A program made the position numbers and the translations under genes. Under the pieces are notes generated by a model. That model saw nothing but the letters and a program-made list of their open reading frames with translations. It ran no database searches and was not told the origin of the DNA. Positions 25,596 to 32,863 of a DNA stretch of 64,000 bases are shown in pieces. The stretch's first letter is position 1. The number at the start of each line of letters is the position of its first letter. Origin of the DNA: CAZQRP01 sp964596125 (GTDB taxonomy: Bacteria; Chloroflexota; Dehalococcoidia; GIF9; UBA5629); the NCBI GenBank assembly GCA_964596125.1, contig CAZQRP010000006.1, positions 1 through 64,000 of the forward strand. The letters are read 5' to 3'.

Positions 25596-25622
25596 CAAGT
25601 GAAATCCGTATGAAAAAGGCTT

Positions 25623-26574
25623 CTAGAACTCGACCCTTTTGCTGGCAAAGAAACGTTCTATGGCGCGCTCCACCCTCTGCCGGACCGGCATGAGTATGGC
25701 GATGACTACGGCTACGGAGATGATATGAATGAATATGGAGTGTCCGCCGAAGAATTCACCGACATACGTGGCCAGCAGGTGCTCGGAGAGGCTGAAGATG
25801 AAGACGACGAGCGCCAGCAAGAGTGAGTATATGGTCGTCTTCTTAATGATAACGGTGATATCGAGCAGCCGCTCCTTTACAATGGCTATACCAATCAAAG
25901 CACCCAAAACGGCTGTGGCCAGTGAGTGTGTTACAGGTATGAGCCAACCACTACCGATCCGGGTGGGAAAAAGAAATATCACAAGTAAAATAAGGGAGAT
26001 AACCAGAAAGCTGACAAAAATGTACAGCGTATGGCGTCGCGCCAGAGTTGATGTTTCCCGTCTGCGGGCACGAAACAGGAACCAGCATGCCAGCCAGATA
26101 AAAACGAGGGGGATGAAAATAAAGATAAAGTGAGAAACACGGAATATGACACCCCCCTGGAACACCACACTGACGCCCGTTCCAGTGTGGGTGAGCTCTG
26201 CTGGCCCCAACCCTAAAGCCATGCCGGAAGAGGTAACGATAGCGATAATTGCCGTATAAACCCAGATAAAAACCATCGACTTCTTCCTCGGCTGCTCGAG
26301 ATAACTGCAGGTGAAGTGGTAGATGCAGGGTACACTCAATAATGAAGTTGCCTGCATTATAGCTACATAGACGAAAAATTCGGCGGTGTGGCTGCTTCTA
26401 ATAAAAGCAAGAAATACACTGAGGCACCCTACGGCAAAGCAGGCGAGGACGGCGGCGAAAAGGTAATGATATCCTCTGCCTCCCCCGTGACAGGACCAGA
26501 AACAGTATTGCGCCGTTTAACAGAAATGCGAGGAATGATGTTATTTCGGCGACTACTACAGCAGTAGAAGTCAT
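25623..26574 (-). pseudogene. 7TM sensor (histidine-kinase N-terminal type), frameshifted and without a kinase domain
   Basis: The intact 3' frame (to 26357) codes 244 residues with about six helices, FRARRRETSTLARRHTLY and the typical end VERAIERFFASKR, where a kinase domain would normally start. Instead it stops. The coding sequence extends upstream: from ATG 26574 a frame starts MTSTAVVVAEITSFLAFLL, and after a run of five Cs on the plus strand (26482-26486) it continues in the other frame as GYHYLFAAVLACFAVGC into the intact part. One extra base in that run restores a single frame. It is therefore a sensor domain with a frameshift, a real mutation or a sequencing slip. Confidence 0.7.
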
Positions 26575-26814
26575 TCAATTTCCCTACCCGGGTTATCGGG
26601 TGAGACAAGTTTTAGCATATATGTTCATATATGAATAATTGTGACTATGTTAAAGTCTTAAGATACTCTCTGTCAAGCCTTTGTGAAGCAGCCCCATGAA
26701 CAAGCGCATAGTTGACAATTTCCAGGGGTCATCTGCCCACAGGTGACTAACTAGCCAGCTACAAACGATAACGGTCACCCCGTACAGGTGACACGCAGGA
26801 AAAATAGTACTATC

Positions 26815-27621
26815 ATGAGGATGATAGAAATGAGACCGACGATGTTGAAACTATTCATCAAACAAATTATTCGAAAAACAGCATGGGCAGCCAAGAAAAA
26901 AACTATAATTCAAATACTGGCACCGAGATGTAGACGGGATGGTATGCCAGAATATGGCCGCTTCACGCCCAGAGAGATAGAACGAATAATTTTTCAGGCT
27001 AATCTAAATATTAAAGAGTTACTGCCTTACTTCAATGATCTTGATAGTATCGGCAATTATCAAAATGAATATTGCGGATTATTAGATCTGGCCATATACA
27101 GAGCTTTGGTAAAAGAAAATATAGCTCGTAATTACGCTGTGACCTTAGTCGGGGATATGATGTGGCAAGCTCGTGTGAATGCTAAAGGCCTGATTCCAAT
27201 AATTGATCCGCTGAGGATGAAGCTGGTCAGGCTAACGACGAAGGACCCGATGGTCTTTCTGGAAAAGCGTATGAAAGATGCGATGAAGTATCCCTACGGT
27301 AAACCAGGTTATAAAATAGAGTTTTACAAAGATAAAAACGTGTATTGTATGGACATTTATTCATGTCCGGTTTTTGACTTCTATAAACAATTCGGGCAGG
27401 AAGAAATGACTTTGTTCAGAAAAACCTGGTGTACCTTCGATTATGCCGCAGCCGAACATCTTGTTGAAGGCGGCAAATATCAGAGAAAACACTCTCTATC
27501 TGATGGTGATGACGTGTGTGACATGAGATGGTTTATTAATAAAGAAAATGAGTTAGGTTCTGACGCACATTATACATCAGAACCTAACTGGTCTCACCAG
27601 GGGGTTCGAGACGCCCTTTAA
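26815..27621 (+). CDS. ATC-hydrolase-family protein (L-2-amino-thiazoline-4-carboxylate hydrolase type)
   Basis: The start is uncertain: three ATGs lie close together at 26815, 26821 and 26830, and a GTG at 26788 gives a longer form. The C-terminal half has the family pattern: YSCPVFDFYKQFG, then TWCTFDYAAAEHL, then KHSLSDGDDVCDMRWF. These Cys/Asp positions define the ATC_hydrolase domain, named for conversion of aminothiazoline carboxylate to cysteine. Many members in anaerobes have unknown substrates. The gene is monocistronic, and no cysteine-metabolism neighbour is present. Confidence 0.72.
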   Translation: MRMIEMRPTMLKLFIKQIIRKTAWAAKKKTIIQILAPRCRRDGMPEYGRFTPREIERIIFQANLNIKELLPYFNDLDSIGNYQNEYCGLLDLAIYRALVKENIARNYAVTLVGDMMWQARVNAKGLIPIIDPLRMKLVRLTTKDPMVFLEKRMKDAMKYPYGKPGYKIEFYKDKNVYCMDIYSCPVFDFYKQFGQEEMTLFRKTWCTFDYAAAEHLVEGGKYQRKHSLSDGDDVCDMRWFINKENELGSDAHYTSEPNWSHQGVRDAL

Positions 27622-27623
27622 TC

Positions 27624-27719
27624 CTACCTCCTGGTGGGATGACCCGGCTTAGCAGGACCGCTTCCCGGCTTGGCTGGCCCGGTACCCGGCTTGCCTGGCT
27701 GTCCCGGCTTCATAACCAT
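27624..27719 (-). CDS. 31-aa Pro/Gly/Lys-rich peptide with collagen-like repeats
   Basis: ATG 27719 is preceded 9 bases upstream by a perfect AAAGGAGG. The peptide starts MVMKPGQPGKPG and continues with GPAKPGSGPAKPG to a basic end (PTRR). The repeated P-G and PAKPG units are encoded by similar codons. It lies between an ATC-hydrolase-like gene (convergent) and a hypothetical gene on the same strand. Function unknown; the strong ribosome binding site argues that it is translated. Confidence 0.6.
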   Translation of the reverse strand: MVMKPGQPGKPGTGPAKPGSGPAKPGHPTRR

Positions 27720-27798
27720 GAAGATTCACCTCCTTTCACAGGGAAACCTATGAAATTTTTACTCTAATAGGTCTGGTTCTGGTATGTGGCAGTCTTGC

Positions 27799-28209
27799 TT
27801 ACCTTGCCTTCTTCTCATGCAGTTCCGCCCTCATTGAATCTTTGTCAAACCAGCCCTCATAGAGTATCAAATCAGGATGCTCATCGAATGTAGTCCAGTC
27901 TTTAACTTTAACCCGTTTTTCTGCTACCTGTGCTTCATTAAAAATCCTGACATCAAAGACTTTTTTACCTCTGTCATTCTTGCGTATTACCGCTTTAAGG
28001 TGCCATACCCAGTCCGGGTCCCTTTTCTTTTCAACTACCAGATACCTTCCAGCCAGCTCTGGTATATCTTTTGGCCCGGGTAGTTTAACGACCTTTGGCT
28101 GTGGATGAACAGTCTCTCTGGTTGCTGGGAGTATTAATCCAGCGGAAGGTTTGAATGATGTGCGTGCCACAGCGGAGACGGCTAAAACTTGCTTCTTTTT
28201 CCAGAACAT
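27799..28209 (-). CDS. hypothetical protein, 136 aa
   Basis: ATG 28209 follows GAAGGAGGTA by 9 bases. The first 30 residues are basic and weakly hydrophobic. The rest is a soluble domain with YLVVEKKRDPDWVWHLKAV and KVFDVRIFNEAQV, a beta-rich pattern and no catalytic motif. The gene probably heads a transcript including the 31-aa peptide gene 80 bases downstream. No family recognised. Confidence 0.72.
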   Translation of the reverse strand: MFWKKKQVLAVSAVARTSFKPSAGLILPATRETVHPQPKVVKLPGPKDIPELAGRYLVVEKKRDPDWVWHLKAVIRKNDRGKKVFDVRIFNEAQVAEKRVKVKDWTTFDEHPDLILYEGWFDKDSMRAELHEKKAR

Positions 28210-28543
28210 GTTGTTGTACCTCCTTCTTTTATACCTTTGTCTTCCTGACAGTCGAATACAGAATAGCTTTCAATTACATCTTTCTATTTCCATTTGCCTC
28301 TTTTGTTACCTATTTATAGTCTCCTTTCTTGCCTACTTCGTTTAGACACACACCATCAAAATCGATACACTCCATTCGCCTTATTGATTCACTACTCATC
28401 TTGTAAACTATATGAACTTCAACCGGTCATTGAATTGAGCTATGGCAGATCATTCCCCTTGTTCCCAACCGGTCCTCGGCATACCGGGTAGTCTGTCGCA
28501 ACAATACCCCGTTCCAGGTCTATTTTGCTGCACAATACTGTTG

Positions 28544-28711
28544 CTAAACCACTATTTTAGCTTTGACCGCTCGGATATGCCGGCAGGTTTCCCTGCGATA
28601 AATCCAGCTACTACAATTACAACCATAGATACCCAGCTCGGATAGGCTTACAGTATAGAACCTATCATCACCGCTAACTTTCCATTTTTTAATCCATTTT
28701 CCGTATTTCAT
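28544..28711 (-). CDS. SWIM-type zinc-finger miniprotein, 55 aa
   Basis: ATG 28711 follows GGAG by 7 bases. The peptide starts MKYGKWIKKWKVSGDDRFYT and contains YGCNCSSWIYRRETCRHI, that is CxC-x9-CxH, the spacing class of SWIM zinc fingers. SWIM modules usually sit inside longer proteins such as helicases, transposases or Sws1-like factors, so a stand-alone copy is notable. Three direct repeats lie directly upstream and may control it. The second strand shows no competing gene. Its short length explains why it is easily overlooked. Confidence 0.65.
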   Translation of the reverse strand: MKYGKWIKKWKVSGDDRFYTVSLSELGIYGCNCSSWIYRRETCRHIRAVKAKIVV

Positions 28712-28727
28712 TTAGCATCTCCATAAT

Positions 28728-28765
28728 CATGTTTAATAATACATGATTAATTATGCATGATTAAT
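28728..28765. promoter_or_regulatory. three direct repeats CATG(A/T)TTAAT, possible operator
   Basis: CATGTTTAAT at 28728 and CATGATTAAT at 28742 and 28756 are spaced by exactly 14 bases, with a central ATGCAT palindrome. They lie 17-55 bases upstream of the SWIM-protein start codon, consistent with a repressor or activator site array. Confidence 0.5.
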
Positions 28766-28961
28766 ATATCACATATATTGTAATTTGTCAATAGCCTCAA
28801 ACCGCGAAAACCGGTCCAATGGTAACCGTAGAACATTGGCACATTTGTAAGCAATGTTCAGTCAGAAAAGTACCCAATAATGCAGCTGGCAAATGGGAAT
28901 AGCAGTTGACGTGCTAAAGTGAGCCGGACAACTGCAAACGTTGCTGTAAAAGTCCTGCGTA

Positions 28962-29026
28962 TTGAACAACTCGGGCTACCAGGAAGAAATCGGACCCGGA
29001 GTATTTAGCTCCGGGCCTTTTCTTTT
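28962..29026 (+). repeat. tRNA-end/terminator unit 6
   Basis: CGGGCTACCAGG followed by a terminator with CCCGGAG/CTCCGGG arms and CCTTTTCTTTT. From the CTACCA through the terminator and into the next ORF it aligns with unit 3 (8296-8440), at about three-quarters identity over some 125 bases. Confidence 0.75.
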
Positions 29027-29029
29027 CAA

Positions 29030-29122
29030 ATGAGACCGACCTTTTGTCTCACTCATTCAATGAAGCAGGACGAGGTGAGAGAAGAGCATGCGATGTTTGG
29101 ACCGCTGACTAAGGTAGACTGA
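29030..29122 (+). CDS. possible 30-aa peptide, paralogue of the one at 8353
   Basis: The frame has no ribosome binding site and starts just after the terminator. It is listed because it aligns without gaps to the ORF after unit 3: THSMKQDEVREEH here, AHSVKQDEIRDEH there. Its TGA overlaps the ATG of the next small ORF (TGATG). It could be the end of a decayed gene. Confidence 0.3.
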   Translation: MRPTFCLTHSMKQDEVREEHAMFGPLTKVD

Positions 29123-29286
29123 TGCTTAGAGTTTGCTATGGTGGCCGCAAAGACATAGATACATTGTTTATCCTCAAACTTGTGGCTACAGACCCATTGA
29201 AAGAAGTAAAGAAGTTTATAACTGGCTTTGAGACCAAGGCGGAAAGTTCTTCAACAAACAACATTGTTCAGTGCCCGGCCCTGTGA
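29122..29286 (+). CDS. possible 54-aa protein, unknown
   Basis: This ORF overlaps the stop codon of the preceding mini-ORF by one base. The product begins MLRVCYGGRKDIDTLFILK and continues as a mixed charged and hydrophobic sequence with a plausible helical segment (DPLKEVKKFITGF). No family is recognised. It may be the distal part of a gene broken from the ORF before it. Confidence 0.3.
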   Translation: MLRVCYGGRKDIDTLFILKLVATDPLKEVKKFITGFETKAESSSTNNIVQCPAL

Positions 29287-29515
29287 AATGTGAATGCCCG
29301 GCTACTATTGTCACGTCACCCACGGTCCCCGAAAGCAGCAGCCTGCACCATAGTACCCGTGATAGATGACAGTTATACATGGTGCTTCTCCTACCTGGTT
29401 CCTGTTCATCAATCTCCCCGCGAGACGAAAGTCACATACGCAGTACCCCGGCACAGGCTACACTATAACTGGTATACTATATAGTTACAAGAAATAACTT
29501 GATTGCAGGTCTGTT

Positions 29516-30310
29516 ATGCCACGAAAAATAGGAACAGATGAAGTAGAGAGATACCCTGTACTACGGTTTACCGGTGGAGATAGAAGCACCGCCGAGCTGG
29601 CAGTTGCCAGAGAAGTTCTGTTTACCATATTCCTGAACGACCGGGAACTGGTAACCATACTGTGCTCCCCGGGAAATCTGCAGTACCTGGCTGCCGGCTT
29701 TCTCGCTTCTGAAGGTTTCATTCACAGCAAGGATGAAATCAAAAATATGGAAATTGACGACCGGTTGGGTACGGCGCATATTGAGATTGAAGGAGGTAAT
29801 AAAACTGAGGATAGTCTTATTACCAAGCGTCTCATAGCCTCGGGTTGTGGAGGAGCTGCTACGTTTTACAGCGTTGCCGATGCCGCCACCCCGAAGATAG
29901 AGTCACCTGTGAAAATATCTCCCGATGAGGTTTTTACCCTGGTACGCGAATTTCAACATGCCTCTCAGCTTTACCTGGCAACTCATGGTGCTCATAGTGC
30001 TGCCCTTGCTGACAGAGGAGACATAGTAATCTTCAGCGAGGACATAGGCAGACATAACGCCGTCGATAAAATCTTTGGCAAGTGCCTCCTGGAGGACATC
30101 TCTACCAGCAACCGGATAATACTATCCAGTGGCAGAATTTCTTCGGAGATATCGCGTAAGGTAGCCAAAAGAGGTATCCCCATACTTATTTCCATATCAG
30201 CGCCGACCAGCCTGGGACTGAAAACCGCTGACAAGCTGGGCATTACTCTCATCGGCTCCGTGAGGGGGAAGAAGATGACTGTCTACACCAATGATTGGAG
30301 GGTGAGCTAG
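29516..30310 (+). CDS. fdhD: formate dehydrogenase accessory sulfurtransferase FdhD
   Basis: The 264-aa protein matches FdhD throughout: AREVLFTIFLNDRELVTIL and AAGFLASEGFI in the N-terminal half, the persulfide-carrying loop SGCGGAATF near residue 116, ATHGAHSAAL, DIGRHNAVDKI and SSGRISSEI. FdhD passes sulfur to the molybdenum/tungsten-pterin cofactor of formate dehydrogenases in the cytoplasm. The loop has a single Cys, as in clostridial-type members, instead of CXXC. No catalytic Fdh subunit is in the window; the diaphorase operon 2 kb away is a possible partner complex. Confidence 0.95.
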   Translation: MPRKIGTDEVERYPVLRFTGGDRSTAELAVAREVLFTIFLNDRELVTILCSPGNLQYLAAGFLASEGFIHSKDEIKNMEIDDRLGTAHIEIEGGNKTEDSLITKRLIASGCGGAATFYSVADAATPKIESPVKISPDEVFTLVREFQHASQLYLATHGAHSAALADRGDIVIFSEDIGRHNAVDKIFGKCLLEDISTSNRIILSSGRISSEISRKVAKRGIPILISISAPTSLGLKTADKLGITLIGSVRGKKMTVYTNDWRVS

Positions 30311-30802
30311 CGGGAGCTGCGGATAAAGGACATTCATTCCCGGTACTCTTCTCATATACGCTATGTAGTCATCACCAAACTTCTCTACCAGGCGTTTATC
30401 CTCTTCCCTGGTGCTCAGGTAGATGAGCACTGCCCCCGCAACAGCCAACACGGCAAACAGCCAGTGCGGGTACCATAACAATGTGGTGACGAATATCGCA
30501 TATATGCCACCGGTGTATTGAGTATGCCTGCCGAAAGCATATATCACGGTATCAACAATTCGGGTGGTGCTTACAAACGGTTTTCCTCTGGGGACACCAC
30601 CCCTCCGAGGGAACATAACTATAGGAGCCATAACCAGTACCATACCAAACACCCACACGATACACCCCATGATGAATAACCGCAGGTACGATTCAACCTT
30701 CAGGACGCCGGTCAGGACAAGAGGATTGGCCGGAAAACATATAATACACAGGATAGTTAGGAGTGTAGTCCAGATGGTATCCTTCCAGTTGCTCTTCTTC
30801 AT
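30197..30802 (-). CDS. isoprenylcysteine/phospholipid methyltransferase-family membrane protein
   Basis: The start ATG 30802 follows GGAAGGAT; an in-frame ATG at 30832 is less likely. The protein has four to five helices and the C-terminal cofactor-site pattern of the ICMT/PEMT family: FGRHTQYTGGIYAIF, then REEDKRLVEKFGDDYIAYM. Such enzymes methylate lipids or small thiols in the membrane, but the substrate here is unknown. Its 3' end overlaps the convergent fdhD gene by 114 bases, which is unusual; the coding part beyond the overlap is poorly conserved in character. Confidence 0.75.
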   Translation of the reverse strand: MKKSNWKDTIWTTLLTILCIICFPANPLVLTGVLKVESYLRLFIMGCIVWVFGMVLVMAPIVMFPRRGGVPRGKPFVSTTRIVDTVIYAFGRHTQYTGGIYAIFVTTLLWYPHWLFAVLAVAGAVLIYLSTREEDKRLVEKFGDDYIAYMRRVPGMNVLYPQLPLAHPPIIGVDSHLLPPHGADESNAQLVSGFQSQAGRR

Positions 30803-30828
30803 GTGTCTATCCTTCCTTCGGGTATGGA

Positions 30829-31038
30829 TCAAATCAAAGCAGAGATACGCTCACTTTTTCGTCTATCTTCCTGACGCAAGTAAAGGTACATGAAAACAGA
30901 CCAGGCACCATGTGGCCTCATTAATTGCCGGAAGGCCGGTAGCCCAAGCCGGCTGCCTGCCGGCACATATCCACCGCTTCAAGCAACGGCATAAAAAGAC
31001 TGGGACGATAGCGTCTCTTCAATTACATACTTTGCCAC
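30829..31038 (-). other. small ORF with in-frame TGA at codon 20 (decayed gene or selenoprotein candidate)
   Basis: GTG 31038 stands behind an excellent AAAGGAGGTCTCA. The first 19 codons read MAKYVIEETLSSQSFYAVA, then comes TGA (30979-30981). The same frame stays open for 49 more codons to a TGA at 30829, just before the methyltransferase gene. A GCCGGC-AGGCA-GCCGGC hairpin begins about 15 bases after the internal TGA, with its loop about 21 bases away. No recognisable family supports readthrough, so decay is the default view. Confidence 0.35.
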
Positions 31039-31097
31039 ACTGAGACCTCCTTTCCCGTTGTGGCTCAAGTCTATCCCTCGTCCAATATACCGTCAAT

Positions 31098-31150
31098 GCT
31101 CCCGCTATCAGGATTAAAATTAGCCCCCGGTTTCTATGCCGGTGGCTTTT
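31098..31150 (+). repeat. tRNA-end/terminator unit 7 (diverged)
   Basis: CTCCCGCTATCAGGATTAAA followed by a terminator AGCCCCCGG...CCGGTGGCTTTT aligns with unit 2 (CCCCGCTACCAAGATAAAC and AGCCCTCGG...CCGGGGGCTT). Confidence 0.65.
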
Positions 31151-31281
31151 CCTTCTGCAGAGCCATCCCCAAAGCCAGCTACCAGAACATGAGAAATCCC
31201 AGGCAAATGAGTCAATAGCTATTACGCAAGAAGCGGTACGATAAACTGGAAGCAGGTAAGATATTTACAGGCAACTCATTT

Positions 31282-31683
31282 TCAGGACACAATTTGATAA
31301 ATTACCACACCTATTACAGAAAGTAGTACCACCCATATAAAAATTACCACACCGAATCCGATCCATTTCGTTTTTCCAGCTATACACTCATATTTAGCTC
31401 GTTCCCTGCATTCCAACATGACTTCCCTGGGAACCATTCTTGAAGCTAACAAAATCCCTAAAGGTATAATAATTAAATCATCGATGTAGCCCAAAACAGG
31501 TATAAATTCAGGGATTACGTCTAGCGGGCTCAACGCATATCCCGTAACCAGTATGAGCAAGGCTTTCGCATACCAGGGTGTGTGAGGATGCTTATACGCC
31601 AGATACATAGCGTAAGTTTCAGCTTTTAATTGCCTTGCTTTTGCTTTTAAATTGTTAGTTAATTTCATGCGATTAGACTGCAT
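31282..31683 (-). CDS. DUF1232 (YkvA-like) membrane protein
   Basis: The 133-aa protein has the DUF1232 core: HTPWYAKALLILVTGYALSP followed by LDVIPEFIPVLGYIDDLIII. A second hydrophobic helix near the C-terminus (WIGFGVVIFIWVVLL) adds a membrane anchor. An alternative start (MKLTNNL) lies 15 bases downstream; neither has a clear ribosome binding site. YkvA-type proteins are widespread and of unknown function. The gene lies between tRNA-end units 7 and 8. Confidence 0.85.
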   Translation of the reverse strand: MQSNRMKLTNNLKAKARQLKAETYAMYLAYKHPHTPWYAKALLILVTGYALSPLDVIPEFIPVLGYIDDLIIIPLGILLASRMVPREVMLECRERAKYECIAGKTKWIGFGVVIFIWVVLLSVIGVVIYQIVS

Positions 31684-31744
31684 TTATTTTATACTTCATT
31701 TCCCGTGGAAGCCACCCGCCCGCAGGCGCTTCGGCTCACGCCCA

Positions 31745-31800
31745 CTTCAAATCCAAACCCCGCTACTAGGATTACAAGAGGCACGGCCGGTCGGGCTATA
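31745..31800 (+). repeat. tRNA-fMet 3'-end copy (unit 8, diverged)
   Basis: TTCAAATCCAAACCCCGCTA and the following CTAGG match the tRNA end at 22 of 25 positions, including altered CCA. The downstream GC-rich hairpin (GGCACGGCCGGTCGGGC) is degraded. It is the most distant copy from the intact tRNA. Confidence 0.75.
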
Positions 31801-31866
31801 CCTTTCTTAACGAGCCATGATTATGATACAGTAAAGTAGCGATGACACAGTAGTCTGGAGATTCAA

Positions 31867-32016
31867 GTGAGAAAAGACAGGTTACTAGTAGGACTTATTT
31901 GCATCGCATTAGCTGCATGGCTGTTCTTATCAGGAACAACAGGCGATACTGTGGCACCCGCAGTAGCCATTGCAATACTTGGCATCGCGATGGTTGCGAT
32001 AGCCAGAAAGCGATAG
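31867..32016 (+). CDS. small membrane protein, 49 aa
   Basis: GTG 31867 starts a short frame of two hydrophobic helices joined by SGTTGDTVAP: MRKDRLLVGLICIALAAWLF, then VAIAILGIAMVAIARKR with a basic end. The positive-inside pattern at both ends is typical of a hairpin membrane protein. The ribosome binding site is weak (TGGAG 7-11 bases upstream). It lies behind tRNA-end unit 8 and before the diaphorase operon, which runs the other way. Confidence 0.5.
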   Translation: MRKDRLLVGLICIALAAWLFLSGTTGDTVAPAVAIAILGIAMVAIARKR

Positions 32017-32147
32017 AATTCTGACGTGACCCATCATTCAGATACAAACCATAACGGTCACCAGCAGGCGGATAACCTATAAGAAAATTTTCTTTAGCTA
32101 ATGCTCAACTATTGCAGTATTTATACTTTGAAAAAGGTCAGGCATTT

Positions 32148-32852
32148 TTATCTTAGCGCTCTCACCCCGGCATAACGGCCGCAGCTAAAGCCTTCACCCA
32201 AACGGCACCATGCACAGCTGTCTGGCATTTCTTCCGTTATCATAAGCTGTGACTCACATTTTCCGCAGAGATATTCCTCTCCGGGCTTCATGGGGCCGTC
32301 ACATGGCGTGATAGTCATAGGACAAAGCTGGATGCAGTAATCACATTGCTTGCAGAACTCCTTACGCATAGTAAGGGTGCGTTCTACATGGCGGTCTTTA
32401 CCCCGTCCGACAAAGCCGATGGCATTTGCATGCCACAGTTCCGCGCAGGCTCGAACGCAGCGCCCGCATAAAACACAGTTGCTGTTCCTGAACGGATAGC
32501 GTACCTTCCTGACACCGCAGCGGACTGCGATATCTTGAATAGCTCGGGAATTAGGGGCCTCTGTAACCAGCAGCTCAGCGATATTATGACGAAGCTTCTT
32601 GATTCTATCCGTATTGGTCCTGATTACCATGCCTTCCTGCACTTTCAGTGTGCAGGAGGTGGTTACGACCGAGCGGCCGTTAGTAGCGTGCTCGACGATA
32701 CAGAGCCGGCAGGCTCCGATGTCCGAAAGACCCGGGATATGGCACAGGTGGGGGATACAGATGCCGTATTCTATAGCTACTTCAAGCACGCCGGACCCTT
32801 TACGGGCATGAATATCAGCGCCGTCAATATTAACGGTTACATAATGCAACAT
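32148..32852 (-). CDS. HoxU/NuoG N-terminal-like iron-sulfur subunit
   Basis: The 234-aa protein begins with a plant-ferredoxin-like [2Fe-2S] domain (CIPHLCHIPGLSDIGACRLC and a later Cys), then the His-Cys3-type region and [4Fe-4S] motifs CVLCGRCVRAC and CKQCDYCIQLC. It ends near 234 residues without the large molybdopterin-like part of NuoG, as in the HoxU subunit of NAD-linked hydrogenases. It is the last gene of the NuoE-NuoF-like operon. It should wire electrons between the NADH-oxidising subunit and a catalytic subunit not encoded here. Confidence 0.9.
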   Translation of the reverse strand: MLHYVTVNIDGADIHARKGSGVLEVAIEYGICIPHLCHIPGLSDIGACRLCIVEHATNGRSVVTTSCTLKVQEGMVIRTNTDRIKKLRHNIAELLVTEAPNSRAIQDIAVRCGVRKVRYPFRNSNCVLCGRCVRACAELWHANAIGFVGRGKDRHVERTLTMRKEFCKQCDYCIQLCPMTITPCDGPMKPGEEYLCGKCESQLMITEEMPDSCAWCRLGEGFSCGRYAGVRALR

Positions 32853-32863
32853 GTTTCACCTCG

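Noticed and set aside
29287..29515. Possible molybdenum-cofactor riboswitch upstream of fdhD
   Set aside because: Some GC-rich hairpins are visible but the conserved core of the Moco motif could not be matched by eye.
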